The position numbers and the translations under genes are program-made. Below are positions 1 through 7,662 of a DNA stretch of 64,000 nt, one piece after another (the first letter of the stretch is position 1; each line of letters begins with the position of its first letter). This stretch comes from Halomarinibacterium sp034670265 (GTDB lineage Bacteria; Bacteroidota; Bacteroidia; Flavobacteriales; Flavobacteriaceae): positions 157,135 to 221,134 of the forward strand of contig JAXMNU010000006.1 in the NCBI GenBank assembly GCA_034670265.1, read 5' to 3'. A model generated the notes under the pieces. The model saw only the letters and a program-made list of their open reading frames with translations, was not told where the DNA came from and did not search any database.

Positions 1-196
1 AGCTTTAAAAGAAGCTGGTGATTATGAAGCATTACAAAAGCTGCCAAAAAATGCTTCTCCTATTCGTATGCACAATCGTTGCAAACTTACAGGAAGACCT
101 AAAGGCTATATGAGAACTTTTGGGATTTCACGTGTTACGTTTCGTGAAATGGCCAATCAAGGACTTATTCCAGGAGTAAGAAAAGCTAGCTGGTAA
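1..196 (+). CDS. rpsN: 30S ribosomal protein S14 (C-terminal part, cut by window edge)
   Basis: The reading frame is open from the left edge (first full codon at base 2) and ends with the typical S14 tail R-K-A-S-W. About 64 residues are present of the usual ~89. The visible part contains R-C-x-L-x-G-R-P-x-G-Y and a G-x-x-R-x-x-F-R-E-x-A motif. S14 sits in the head of the 30S subunit. There is no C-x-x-C pair in the visible part, so this is the long zinc-free form. It is the first visible gene of the spc-type ribosomal operon and lies 67 nt before rpsH. The start lies outside the window. Confidence 0.96.
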   Translation, partial: ALKEAGDYEALQKLPKNASPIRMHNRCKLTGRPKGYMRTFGISRVTFREMANQGLIPGVRKASW

Positions 197-210
197 AAAA
201 AAGAGTTTAA

Positions 211-250
211 TGGGGTGAAGGTTTCAGGAGAATCTGGAAAACCACATCCA
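211..250 (+). promoter_or_regulatory. Possible structured leader before rpsH
   Basis: The rpsN-rpsH gap can fold into a stem. TGGGGTG (211-217) pairs with CATCCA (245-250) with one bulged G, and inside it GGTTT (220-224) pairs with AAACC (239-243). In E. coli, S8 represses the spc operon by binding an mRNA mimic of its 16S rRNA site, so a stem just before the S8 gene is suggestive. That it binds S8 here is inference; no S8 core motif was verified. Confidence 0.35.
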
Positions 251-263
251 CTAATTTATATAA

Positions 264-665
264 ATGAACACAGATCCAATTTCAGATTTTCTAACTAGAG
301 TTAGAAATGCAGTAAAAGCTGGTCACCGCGTTGTCGAGGTGCCTGCTTCAAATTTAAAAAAGGAAATCACAAAGATTCTTTTTGAACAAGGATATATTTT
401 AAGTTACAAATTTGAGGAAGGAAAAAATCCTCAAGGAACTATAAAAATAGCCTTAAAGTATGATAAGCTTACAAAAGACCCAGTTATCAAAAAGATTCAA
501 AGAATAAGTAAACCAGGTTTGCGTAAGTATGCAGGTGCTGATGAAATGCCAAGAATTTTGAATGGTTTAGGTATTGCCGTTGTTTCAACTTCAGTAGGAG
601 TAATGACAGGAAAGCAAGCCAAAGCTCAAAATGTAGGTGGTGAAGTATTGTGTTACGTTTACTAA
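264..665 (+). CDS. rpsH: 30S ribosomal protein S8
   Basis: A 133-residue protein of normal S8 length starting M-N-T-D-P-I-S-D-F-L-T-R-V-R-N. It ends with the family signature G-I-A-V-V-S-T-S-x-G-V-M-T-G-x-x-A and G-G-E-V-L-C-Y-V-Y. S8 is a primary 16S rRNA-binding protein of the 30S platform and, in enterobacteria, the translational regulator of this operon. It is 67 nt downstream of rpsN and 12 nt upstream of rplF, on the same transcript. The ATG at 264 follows an AT-rich tract without a Shine-Dalgarno sequence, as is usual in flavobacteria. Confidence 0.98.
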   Translation: MNTDPISDFLTRVRNAVKAGHRVVEVPASNLKKEITKILFEQGYILSYKFEEGKNPQGTIKIALKYDKLTKDPVIKKIQRISKPGLRKYAGADEMPRILNGLGIAVVSTSVGVMTGKQAKAQNVGGEVLCYVY

Positions 666-677
666 AATAACCAAGAA

Positions 678-1220
678 ATGTCAAGAATAGGTAATAACCC
701 CGTAGCAATTCCAGATGGTGTAACTGTTGAAGTTAAAGACAGTACAATTACCGTTAAAGGAAAATTAGGCGAGTTAACCCAAGAGTTTGAAGCGGTTAGC
801 GTAAAAGTTGAAGAAGGAAATGTTTTTGTAGAACGCCCTTCTGATGCAAAAGATCACAGAGCAAAACACGGTCTTTACAGATCGTTAGTTAATAACATGA
901 TTAAAGGTGTTTCCACTGGTTGGACTAAGCAACTTGAATTAGTAGGTGTGGGTTACCGTGCTTCTAACCAAGGTCAAAAATTGGATTTAGCAGTTGGGTT
1001 TTCACATAACATTGTGTTAGACATTGCTCCAGAGGTGAAAGTTGAAACAACCACCGAAAAAGGTAAGAATCCTATTGTAAAATTAACTTCTCACGATAAA
1101 CAATTAGTAGGACAAGTTGCTGCTAAGATTAGAGCTTTCCGTAAGCCAGAGCCTTACAAAGGAAAAGGAATCAAGTTTGTTGGAGAACAATTAAGAAGAA
1201 AAGCAGGTAAATCTGCATAA
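678..1220 (+). CDS. rplF: 50S ribosomal protein L6
   Basis: A 180-residue protein beginning M-S-R-I-G-N-N-P-V-A-I-P, the classical L6 start. The C-terminal L6 signature lies around residues 155-172 (P-E-P-Y-K-G-K-G-I-K). Two L6 domains are visible, residues ~10-82 and ~90-165, as expected for the internally duplicated fold. L6 lies near the factor-binding site of the 50S subunit. It sits between rpsH and rplR with 11-12 nt gaps, clearly co-transcribed. Length and motifs are ordinary. Confidence 0.98.
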   Translation: MSRIGNNPVAIPDGVTVEVKDSTITVKGKLGELTQEFEAVSVKVEEGNVFVERPSDAKDHRAKHGLYRSLVNNMIKGVSTGWTKQLELVGVGYRASNQGQKLDLAVGFSHNIVLDIAPEVKVETTTEKGKNPIVKLTSHDKQLVGQVAAKIRAFRKPEPYKGKGIKFVGEQLRRKAGKSA

Positions 1221-1231
1221 GCATATAAGTT

Positions 1232-1588
1232 ATGGCATTATCTAAACAAGAAAGAAGAGATAGAATTCGCTTCAGAATTAGAAAAACTGTATCAGGAACA
1301 GAACAACGTCCACGTTTGGCTGTATTCAGAAGCAATAAAGAAATTTATGCGCAACTTATTGATGATGTAAGTGGTAAGACAATTACAGCAGCTTCATCAA
1401 GAGATAAAGGTATCGATGTTTCAAAAGTAAACAAAAGCGAAGCTGCCAAATTGGTAGGAAAAGCAATTGCCGAAAAAGCTGTGAAAGCAGGTGTTGAAGC
1501 AATCACTTTTGATAGAGGAGGTTACCTATATCACGGAAGAGTAAAATCATTAGCAGAAGGAGCTCGTGAGGGCGGATTAAAATTTTAA
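1232..1588 (+). CDS. rplR: 50S ribosomal protein L18
   Basis: A 118-residue protein with the L18 pattern: a basic N-terminus (R-R-D-R-I-R-F-R-I-R-K), then R-P-R-L-A-V-F-R-S-N-K-x-I-Y-A-Q and a C-terminal F-D-R-G-G-Y-x-Y-H-G-R-V-K. L18 binds 5S rRNA with L5 in the central protuberance. It starts 11 nt after rplF and ends 3 nt before rpsE, in the conserved spc order. Confidence 0.98.
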   Translation: MALSKQERRDRIRFRIRKTVSGTEQRPRLAVFRSNKEIYAQLIDDVSGKTITAASSRDKGIDVSKVNKSEAAKLVGKAIAEKAVKAGVEAITFDRGGYLYHGRVKSLAEGAREGGLKF

Positions 1589-1591
1589 GAT

Positions 1592-2116
1592 ATGTATCAA
1601 GATTATAAAAACGTAGAGATTGTAAAACCTGGAGGTCTTGAATTAAAAGATCGTTTGGTAGGAGTACAACGTGTTACTAAAGTTACCAAAGGAGGTAGAG
1701 CATTTGGATTTTCTGCTATTGTTGTTGTAGGTGATGAAAATGGTGTAGTAGGTCAAGGACTTGGAAAGTCTAAAGATGTTGCTAGCGCAATTGCAAAAGC
1801 CATCGAGGACGCTAAGAAAAACTTGGTACGTATTCCACTAAATAAAGCAACACTTCCTCACGAACAAAAAGGAAAATACGGTGGGGCAAGAGTAACATTA
1901 TTACCTGCTGCGCCTGGTACAGGAGTTATTGCTGGTGGAGCCGTACGTGCTGTATTGGAAGCCGTTGGAGTACACGATGTATTATCTAAGTCTCAAGGAT
2001 CATCAAACCCTCACAACGTTGTAAAAGCTACTTTTGATGCATTATTACAATTACGTAGTGCGGAAACTGTTGCTAAACAAAGAGGAATTTCATTAGAGAA
2101 ATTGTTTAAAGGATAA
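1592..2116 (+). CDS. rpsE: 30S ribosomal protein S5
   Basis: A 174-residue S5. The double-stranded-RNA-binding signature falls at residues ~25-60 (R-V-T-K-V-T-K-G-G-R-x-F-G-F-S-A-I-V-V-V-G-D). The C-terminal domain carries L-L-P-A-A-P-G-T-G-V-I-A-G-G-A-V-R. S5 acts in decoding accuracy and ribosomal ambiguity. It is 3 nt from rplR and 12 nt before rpmD. Nothing is unusual. Confidence 0.98.
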   Translation: MYQDYKNVEIVKPGGLELKDRLVGVQRVTKVTKGGRAFGFSAIVVVGDENGVVGQGLGKSKDVASAIAKAIEDAKKNLVRIPLNKATLPHEQKGKYGGARVTLLPAAPGTGVIAGGAVRAVLEAVGVHDVLSKSQGSSNPHNVVKATFDALLQLRSAETVAKQRGISLEKLFKG

Positions 2117-2128
2117 AATACCAAAGAC

Positions 2129-2308
2129 ATGGCAAAAATTAAAATAACTAAAGTACGAAGCGATATTAATCGTACAGCTACCCAAAAAAGAACTTTAGCA
2201 TCTTTAGGTCTTAGAAAAATGGGTCAGACAGTAGAGCATGATGATACGCCAACTATTCTTGGTATGGTAAAAAAAGTTAGTCACCTAGTTTCAGTTGAAA
2301 CTAAATAA
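2129..2308 (+). CDS. rpmD: 50S ribosomal protein L30
   Basis: A short gene between rpsE and rplO. The 59-residue product starts M-A-K-I-K-I-T-K-V-R-S and contains T-L-A-S-L-G-L-R-K-M-G-Q, the L30 signature, and ends V-S-V-E-T-K. Length is typical of bacterial L30. Position matches the universal rpsE-rpmD-rplO order, with gaps of 12 and 11 nt. L30 is a peripheral protein of the 50S subunit. Confidence 0.97.
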   Translation: MAKIKITKVRSDINRTATQKRTLASLGLRKMGQTVEHDDTPTILGMVKKVSHLVSVETK

Positions 2309-2319
2309 GATATACAGAA

Positions 2320-2772
2320 ATGGATTTAAGTAATTTAAAACCAGCTGAAGGTTCAGTAAAAAAAGAAGCAAAACGCGTAGGTCGTGGACAAGGTTCAGGT
2401 AAAGGCGGTACTGCTACTCGTGGACATAAAGGAGCGAAGTCTCGTTCAGGTTATTCTAAGAAATTAGGATTTGAAGGAGGACAAATGCCTTTACAACGTC
2501 GTGTTCCTAAGTTTGGCTTCACAAACGTGAACCGTAAAGAGTACCAAGGTGTAAATCTTGATACGCTTCAGGAATTGGTAGACAATAAAAAAATAAAAGA
2601 TACAGTAGATTTTGATACACTTGTTGGTTTAGGACTTGCAGGTAAGAATGAAATGGTCAAGATATTAGGAAGAGGAGAATTAAAATCAAAATTAAAAGTA
2701 TCTGCTCATAAATTTACCGCATCTGCAAAAGCTGCTATAGAAGGAGCTGGTGGGGAAGCAGTAACATTATAA
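2320..2772 (+). CDS. rplO: 50S ribosomal protein L15
   Basis: A 150-residue L15. The N-terminus has the extended Gly/Lys-rich tail (G-R-G-Q-G-S-G-K-G-G-T-A-T-R-G-H-K-G) that threads into 23S rRNA. It is followed by G-F-E-G-G-Q-M-P-L-x-R-R-x-P-K-x-G-F and the C-terminal globular part V-x-A-H-K-F-T-x-x-A. It lies 13 nt before secY. No irregularity. Confidence 0.98.
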   Translation: MDLSNLKPAEGSVKKEAKRVGRGQGSGKGGTATRGHKGAKSRSGYSKKLGFEGGQMPLQRRVPKFGFTNVNRKEYQGVNLDTLQELVDNKKIKDTVDFDTLVGLGLAGKNEMVKILGRGELKSKLKVSAHKFTASAKAAIEGAGGEAVTL

Positions 2773-2785
2773 TTTTTTTGACAGG

Positions 2786-4129
2786 ATGAAATTTATTGAA
2801 ACCATAAAAAATATATATAAAATAGAAGAACTGCGTAACAGAATCATGCTTACGTTAGGTCTTTTATTAGTGTACCGTTTTGGTGCGCAAGTTGTTTTAC
2901 CAGGTATTGATGCCGCTAAATTAGGTGAGTTCGCTGGAAACTTTGATGCAGGAGGAATTGGTGGATTATTGAATGCGTTTACAGGTGGGGCTTTTGCCAA
3001 TGCATCCGTTTTTGCACTAGGTATTATGCCGTATATCTCTGCTTCGATTGTGGTTCAATTAATGCAAATTGCAATTCCATATCTTCAAAAATTACAAAAA
3101 GAAGGTGAAAGCGGAAGAAAGAAGATAACACAGATTACGCGTTGGTTAACGATTGGTATCTGTCTAGTGCAGGCACCAAGTTATTTAGCAGGTCTACCAG
3201 CATTAGGTGTACCAGCTGAAGCATTTGTAATGGGACAATCTGCTTTATTCTATGTTTCGTCAATAATCATCTTAGTAACAGGATGTATTTTTGCAATGTG
3301 GCTAGGAGAGAAAATTACAGATAAAGGTGTTGGGAATGGTATCTCTATACTTATTATGGTTGGTATCATTGCAACATTGCCTCAATCTTTTGCGCAAGAA
3401 TTTGCTTCAAGAGTTTTTGAATCTAACGGTGGATTAATCATGATCCTTATAGAATTGGTAATCTGGTTTGTTATTATTCTCCTATCTGTAATGCTAGTAT
3501 TAGCAGTTCGTAAGATTCCTGTACAATATGCAAGAAGAACGGCAAGTGGAGGATATGAGAAAAACATTTTTGGAGCAAGACAGTTTATTCCTTTAAAGCT
3601 TAATGCATCGGGAGTAATGCCAATTATCTTTGCTCAAGCAATTATGTTTGTTCCATCGGCAGTTGCCAGTTTATCTGAAAGTGAGCTTGCACAATCCATT
3701 AGAGCAACATTCAGTGATATATTTGGACTATGGTATAATGTTGTATTTGCAATCCTTATTATCATATTTACATATTTCTATACGGCTATCACAGTTCCTA
3801 CTAACAAAATGGCAGATGACTTAAAGCGAAGCGGTGGATTTATTCCAGGAATTAAACCAGGGACAGATACTGCAGAGTTTTTAGATAGAATTATGTCTCA
3901 AATAACATTCCCTGGATCTATATTCTTAGCACTTATTGCTATTTTCCCAGCCGTAGTTGTTAAGATTATGGGAATCCAACAAGGTTGGGCATTGTTTTAC
4001 GGAGGTACATCACTACTAATTATGGTAGGGGTAGCAATTGATACAATGCAGCAAATTAATTCCTACTTACTAAATCGTCATTACGATGGTTTGATGAAGA
4101 GTGGAAAAAATAGAAAAGCAGTAGCATAA
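2786..4129 (+). CDS. secY: Preprotein translocase subunit SecY
   Basis: A 447-residue polytopic membrane protein with about ten hydrophobic segments, the expected SecY topology. Recognisable pieces are Y-R-F-G-A-Q-V-V-L-P-G-I near the N-terminus, G-I-M-P-Y-I-S-A-S-I-V-V-Q-L in TM2, and the cytoplasmic loop R-K-I-P-V-Q-Y-A-R-R. SecY forms the protein-conducting channel of the inner membrane with SecE and SecG. It is followed after 2 nt by infA. The adk and map genes found here in many other bacteria are absent, which fits flavobacterial gene order. Confidence 0.98.
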   Translation: MKFIETIKNIYKIEELRNRIMLTLGLLLVYRFGAQVVLPGIDAAKLGEFAGNFDAGGIGGLLNAFTGGAFANASVFALGIMPYISASIVVQLMQIAIPYLQKLQKEGESGRKKITQITRWLTIGICLVQAPSYLAGLPALGVPAEAFVMGQSALFYVSSIIILVTGCIFAMWLGEKITDKGVGNGISILIMVGIIATLPQSFAQEFASRVFESNGGLIMILIELVIWFVIILLSVMLVLAVRKIPVQYARRTASGGYEKNIFGARQFIPLKLNASGVMPIIFAQAIMFVPSAVASLSESELAQSIRATFSDIFGLWYNVVFAILIIIFTYFYTAITVPTNKMADDLKRSGGFIPGIKPGTDTAEFLDRIMSQITFPGSIFLALIAIFPAVVVKIMGIQQGWALFYGGTSLLIMVGVAIDTMQQINSYLLNRHYDGLMKSGKNRKAVA

Positions 4130-4131
4130 TT

Positions 4132-4347
4132 ATGGCAAAACAAGCGGCAATAGAACAAGACGGAACCATAGTAGAAGCATTATCTAATGCTATGTTTCGA
4201 GTAGAATTGGAAAATGGTCACATTGTTACAGCGCATATTTCCGGGAAAATGCGTATGCACTATATTAAATTATTACCCGGAGACAAAGTAAAATTAGAAA
4301 TGAGCCCATACGATTTAAGTAAAGCTCGAATAACCTATAGATACTAA
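4132..4347 (+). CDS. infA: Translation initiation factor IF-1
   Basis: A 71-residue S1-like OB-fold protein. Motifs are G-T-I-V-E-A-L-x-N-A-M-F-R-V-E-L-E-N-G-H, H-I-S-G-K-M-R and the end S-K-A-R-I-T-Y-R. IF-1 occupies the A site of the 30S subunit during initiation. It is tightly packed between secY (2 nt) and rpmJ (5 nt). Confidence 0.98.
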   Translation: MAKQAAIEQDGTIVEALSNAMFRVELENGHIVTAHISGKMRMHYIKLLPGDKVKLEMSPYDLSKARITYRY

Positions 4348-4352
4348 TTGAG

Positions 4353-4469
4353 ATGAAAGTAAGAGCATCCATAAAAAAAAGAAGCGCCGACTGCAAGATT
4401 GTTCGCAGAAACGGACGCTTGTATGTTATTAACAAAAAGAACCCAAGGTTTAAACAAAGACAAGGATAA
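4353..4469 (+). CDS. rpmJ: 50S ribosomal protein L36
   Basis: A 38-residue protein starting M-K-V-R-A-S-I-K-K-R and ending N-P-R-F-K-Q-R-Q-G, which is diagnostic of L36. Only one cysteine is present, so the zinc-ribbon ligands of the C+ form are lost; this is the zinc-independent type. It lies between infA and rpsM in the usual order. Confidence 0.96.
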   Translation: MKVRASIKKRSADCKIVRRNGRLYVINKKNPRFKQRQG

Positions 4470-4472
4470 ATT

Positions 4473-4847
4473 ATGGCAAGAATCGCAGGTGTAGATATCC
4501 CAAAGAATAAAAGGGGTGTAATCGCGTTAACGTATATCTTTGGTATTGGTAAAAGCCGTGCCCAAGATATCCTAGAAAAAGCCGGAGTTAGCGAAGACAA
4601 AAAAGTAAACGACTGGACCGATGATGAAATTGGTGCCATTCGTGATGCTGTTGGGTCTTTCAAGATTGAAGGTGAATTACGTAGCGAAATTCAATTAAGC
4701 ATTAAGCGCTTAATGGATATTGGTTGTTACAGAGGTATTCGACACAGAGTTGGTCTTCCGTTAAGAGGACAACGCACGAAGAATAACTCCAGAACAAGAA
4801 AAGGAAAACGTAAAACAGTTGCTAACAAGAAAAAAGCAACTAAATAA
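4473..4847 (+). CDS. rpsM: 30S ribosomal protein S13
   Basis: A 124-residue S13. It starts M-A-R-I-A-G-V-D-I-P, carries a helix-two-turn-helix region (Y-I-F-G-I-G-K-S-R-A) and the C-terminal signature R-H-x-V-G-L-P-L-R-G-Q-R-T-K-N-N-S-R-T-R-K-G. S13 lies at the top of the 30S head and contacts the P-site tRNA and bridges B1a/B1b. It follows rpmJ by 3 nt and precedes rpsK by 11 nt. Confidence 0.98.
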   Translation: MARIAGVDIPKNKRGVIALTYIFGIGKSRAQDILEKAGVSEDKKVNDWTDDEIGAIRDAVGSFKIEGELRSEIQLSIKRLMDIGCYRGIRHRVGLPLRGQRTKNNSRTRKGKRKTVANKKKATK

Positions 4848-4858
4848 ACCCTAGAGAT

Positions 4859-5251
4859 ATGGCAAAGTCTAGTTCAAAAAGTACAAAGAAGCGTAAAGTT
4901 ATTGTTGAGTCTACGGGCGAGGCACACATTACTGCTTCCTTCAACAATATTATTATTTCGTTAACCAACAAAAATGGCGACGTTATTTCTTGGTCATCTG
5001 CCGGTAAAATGGGCTTTAGAGGATCTAAGAAAAATACTCCTTATGCGGCTCAATTAGCCTCAGAGGATTGTGCAAAAGTAGCTCACGAAGCTGGTTTACG
5101 AAAAGTAAAAGTTTACGTTAAAGGACCAGGGAATGGTAGAGAATCTGCTATTCGTTCTATCCACAATGCAGGAATTGAAGTAACCGAAATTATCGACGTT
5201 ACACCAATGCCGCATAATGGATGTCGTCCTCCAAAACGAAGAAGAGTATAA
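4859..5251 (+). CDS. rpsK: 30S ribosomal protein S11
   Basis: A 130-residue S11. Motifs are A-S-F-N-N-I-I-I-S-L-T-N, W-S-S-A-G-K-M-G-F-R-G-S-K-K-N-T-P-Y-A-A-Q and the end D-V-T-P-M-P-H-N-G-C-R-P-P-K-R-R-R-V. S11 is a platform protein of the 30S subunit contacting the Shine-Dalgarno/anti-SD helix region. Next gene rpsD follows after an unusually long 86-nt gap that can fold. Confidence 0.98.
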   Translation: MAKSSSKSTKKRKVIVESTGEAHITASFNNIIISLTNKNGDVISWSSAGKMGFRGSKKNTPYAAQLASEDCAKVAHEAGLRKVKVYVKGPGNGRESAIRSIHNAGIEVTEIIDVTPMPHNGCRPPKRRRV

Positions 5252-5273
5252 TTAATAATTTAGTATAAACCCT

Positions 5274-5320
5274 GAAGGAAAACGAAGACTAGAGGATGAC
5301 CTTAATTTAGTTTTCCCTTC
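5274..5320 (+). promoter_or_regulatory. Possible hairpin leader of rpsD
   Basis: In the rpsK-rpsD gap GAAGGAAAAC (5274-5283) is complementary to GTTTTCCCTTC (5310-5320) with a single bulged C. An inner AGG/CCT pair with an ATGA loop sits in between. S4 is the classical autoregulator of the alpha operon, so a stem placed just before its gene is a candidate S4 target or an internal attenuator. There is no T-run after the stem, so a terminator is unlikely. Function is inferred. Confidence 0.4.
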
Positions 5321-5337
5321 AAAATTCAATTTTAAAA

Positions 5338-5943
5338 ATGGCAAGATATACTGGTCCCAAAACTAAAATAGCACGTAAATTTGGCGAAGCTATTTTCGGA
5401 GAAGACAAATCTTTCGAAAAAAGAAACTACCCTCCAGGACAACACGGGCAAAACCGTAGAAGAGGAAAAAAATCTGAGTACGCTATTCAATTAGCCGAAA
5501 AGCAAAAAGCAAAATATACCTATGGTATATTGGAGCGTCAATTCCGTAATTTATTCAAAAAAGCTACTGCTGCACAAGGAATCACAGGTGAGGTGTTACT
5601 TCAACTATGTGAGTCTCGTTTAGACAACGTGGTGTATAGAATGGGAATTGCTCCAAGCCGAAGCGCTGCTAGACAATTAGTATCACACCGCCACATTACA
5701 GTAAATGGTGAGAAGGTAAATATTCCTTCATATCAATTAAAGCCTGGTGATGTAGTAGCGGTAAGAGAAAAATCAAAATCTTTGGAAGCTGTTCAAAATT
5801 CACTGGCTAATGCTAGCCACGTGTATGAATGGATTACTTGGAATTCTGAAAAGAAAGAAGGAACGTATGTTTCTATTCCTCAAAGAATCCAAATTCCAGA
5901 AAACATCAACGAGCAATTTATCGTTGAATTATATTCTAAATAA
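5338..5943 (+). CDS. rpsD: 30S ribosomal protein S4
   Basis: A 201-residue S4. It begins M-A-R-Y-T-G-P-K and has the N-terminal motif Y-P-P-G-Q-H-G. The S4 RNA-binding domain lies at about residues 93-155 (E-S-R-L-D-N-V-V-Y-R-M-G-x-A-x-S-R-x-A-A-R-Q-L-V-S-H). The N-terminus lacks the four-cysteine zinc site, so it is the C- form. S4 initiates 30S assembly. It lies in the alpha operon between rpsK and rpoA. Confidence 0.98.
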   Translation: MARYTGPKTKIARKFGEAIFGEDKSFEKRNYPPGQHGQNRRRGKKSEYAIQLAEKQKAKYTYGILERQFRNLFKKATAAQGITGEVLLQLCESRLDNVVYRMGIAPSRSAARQLVSHRHITVNGEKVNIPSYQLKPGDVVAVREKSKSLEAVQNSLANASHVYEWITWNSEKKEGTYVSIPQRIQIPENINEQFIVELYSK

Positions 5944-6038
5944 TAAATTAATGATATTGGTATTTAGCCAAAGGGTTTGTAGTATTCTTCAAACTAATAA
6001 ACCGCGCAACTAAGTAACAATTAAAACGAAGAAAAATT

Positions 6039-7031
6039 ATGGCAGTATTTAGTTTTCAAAAGCCTGATAAAGTTATCATGATCAATTCAACCGATTTCGA
6101 AGGGAAATTTGAATTTCGCCCTTTGGAACCAGGTTACGGATTGACAGTAGGTAACGCATTAAGACGAGTGCTACTTTCCTCATTGGAAGGTTTTGCAATT
6201 ACTTCCGTACGCATCGAAGGAGTAGATCACGAATTTTCTACCATTGCTGGTGTTGTTGAGGATGTAACCGAAATAGTATTAAACCTAAAACAGGTTCGTC
6301 TTAAAAGACAAATTGATGAAATAGATAACGAAACAGTTACAATTTCCGTTTCTGGTTCAGAGCAGTTAACTGCAGGTGATTTTCAAAAATTCATCTCTGG
6401 TTTTCAAGTGCTAAACCCAGAATTGGTTATCTGTAATATGGATCCTAAAGTGAACCTTAATTTCGAAATTACTATCGAAAAAGGTAGAGGATATGTTCCT
6501 GCAGAAGAGAACAAAAAAGCAAATGCACCTCTAGGTATCATTTTTACAGATTCTATCTATACTCCTATTAAAAATGTAAAGTATAGCATAGAAAACTATC
6601 GTGTGGAGCAAAAAACTGATTATGAAAAATTAGTTTTTGAAATCATTACAGATGGTTCTATTCATCCAAAAGATGCACTTACTGAAGCTGCTAAAACGTT
6701 AATTCACCACTTTATGTTATTTAGTGATGAGCGTATTACGTTAGAAGCAGACGAAATTGCACAAACTGAAACATATGATGAAGAGTCGCTACATATGCGT
6801 CAATTACTAAAGACCAAGTTAATAGACATGGATCTTTCGGTAAGAGCATTAAACTGTTTAAAAGCAGCCGAAGTAGATACCCTTGGAGACTTAGTTTCTT
6901 TCAACAAAAACGATTTGATGAAATTCAGAAATTTTGGTAAAAAATCATTAACCGAACTTGAAGAGTTGGTAAATGTAAAAGGCCTTAATTTTGGAATGGA
7001 TCTTTCAAAATACAAATTAGATAAAGACTAA
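6039..7031 (+). CDS. rpoA: DNA-directed RNA polymerase alpha subunit
   Basis: A 330-residue alpha subunit. The N-terminal dimerisation domain contains L-E-P-G-Y-G-L-T-V-G-N-A-L-R-R-V-L-L-S-S-L-E-G. The C-terminal domain (about 255-325) has L-x-V-R-A-L-N-C-L-K-A-A-E-V-x-T-L-G-D-L-V and N-F-G-K-K-S-L-x-E-L, the helix-hairpin-helix used for UP-element and activator contact. It assembles the beta and beta' subunits. Gaps are 95 nt to rpsD and 60 nt to rplQ. Confidence 0.98.
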   Translation: MAVFSFQKPDKVIMINSTDFEGKFEFRPLEPGYGLTVGNALRRVLLSSLEGFAITSVRIEGVDHEFSTIAGVVEDVTEIVLNLKQVRLKRQIDEIDNETVTISVSGSEQLTAGDFQKFISGFQVLNPELVICNMDPKVNLNFEITIEKGRGYVPAEENKKANAPLGIIFTDSIYTPIKNVKYSIENYRVEQKTDYEKLVFEIITDGSIHPKDALTEAAKTLIHHFMLFSDERITLEADEIAQTETYDEESLHMRQLLKTKLIDMDLSVRALNCLKAAEVDTLGDLVSFNKNDLMKFRNFGKKSLTELEELVNVKGLNFGMDLSKYKLDKD

Positions 7032-7091
7032 TCTATCATATTTTGCTCCTCAAAAAGAGTTGTAGCAAGATGATGATTAAAACAAAACGTC

Positions 7092-7574
7092 ATGAGACAC
7101 GGAAAAAAATTCAATCACTTAGGTAGAAAAACAGCACATAGAAGGTCTATGTTGGCTAATATGGCTTGTTCCCTAATTGAGCACAAAAGAATTAACACTA
7201 CAGTTGCAAAGGCAAAAGCCTTAAAGCAATTTGTAGAACCCTTGGTAACAAAATCTAAAGAAGATACAACGCATAATCGTCGTATTGTAATGTCTAGATT
7301 GCGTCAAAAAGATGCCGTTACCGAGCTTTTTAGAGAAGTAGCTGTAAAAGTTGGTGATCGTCCAGGAGGATATACTCGTATTATTAAATTGGGTAATCGT
7401 TTAGGAGATAATGCAGATATGGCAATGATTGAGTTAGTAGATTACAACGAAATCTACAACGCTGGAAAAGCAACTAAAAAGAAATCTACGCGTAGAAGTC
7501 GTAGAGGCGGAAGTGCAGCTCCTGCTGCTGTAGCACCAGCTGCAAAAACAGAAGCAAAGAAGGAAGAAGAATAA
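7092..7574 (+). CDS. rplQ: 50S ribosomal protein L17
   Basis: A 160-residue L17. The core (residues 1-~120) starts M-R-H-G-K-K-F-N-H-L-G-R and has the family signature H-R-R-S-M-L-A-N-M-A. It is followed by a low-complexity Ala/Lys/Glu tail of about 25 residues (A-A-P-A-A-V-A-P-A-A-K), an extension common in the Bacteroidota. It is the last gene of the ribosomal operon and is followed by a strong rho-independent terminator. Confidence 0.98.
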   Translation: MRHGKKFNHLGRKTAHRRSMLANMACSLIEHKRINTTVAKAKALKQFVEPLVTKSKEDTTHNRRIVMSRLRQKDAVTELFREVAVKVGDRPGGYTRIIKLGNRLGDNADMAMIELVDYNEIYNAGKATKKKSTRRSRRGGSAAPAAVAPAAKTEAKKEEE

Positions 7575-7600
7575 ATGAACAATCATTTGTAAATAAGTAA

Positions 7601-7632
7601 GGGACTAACTAGTAAAGTTAGTCCCTTTTTTT
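7601..7632 (+). terminator. Rho-independent terminator of the ribosomal operon
   Basis: GGGACTAACT and AGTTAGTCCC form a perfect 10-bp stem around a 5-nt loop, followed by seven T residues. It starts 26 nt after the rplQ stop. Confidence 0.93.
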
Positions 7633-7636
7633 ATGT

Positions 7637-7644
7637 TATTTTTG
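7637..7644 (+). promoter_or_regulatory. carA promoter, -7 element TATTTTTG
   Basis: TATTTTTG matches the Bacteroidota -7 consensus TAnnTTTG and lies 18 nt before the carA ATG, directly after the rplQ terminator. It would restart transcription for carA. No clear -33 element is seen because the terminator stem occupies that place. Confidence 0.6.
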
Positions 7645-7662
7645 TAAAATTCTAAATCGAAA

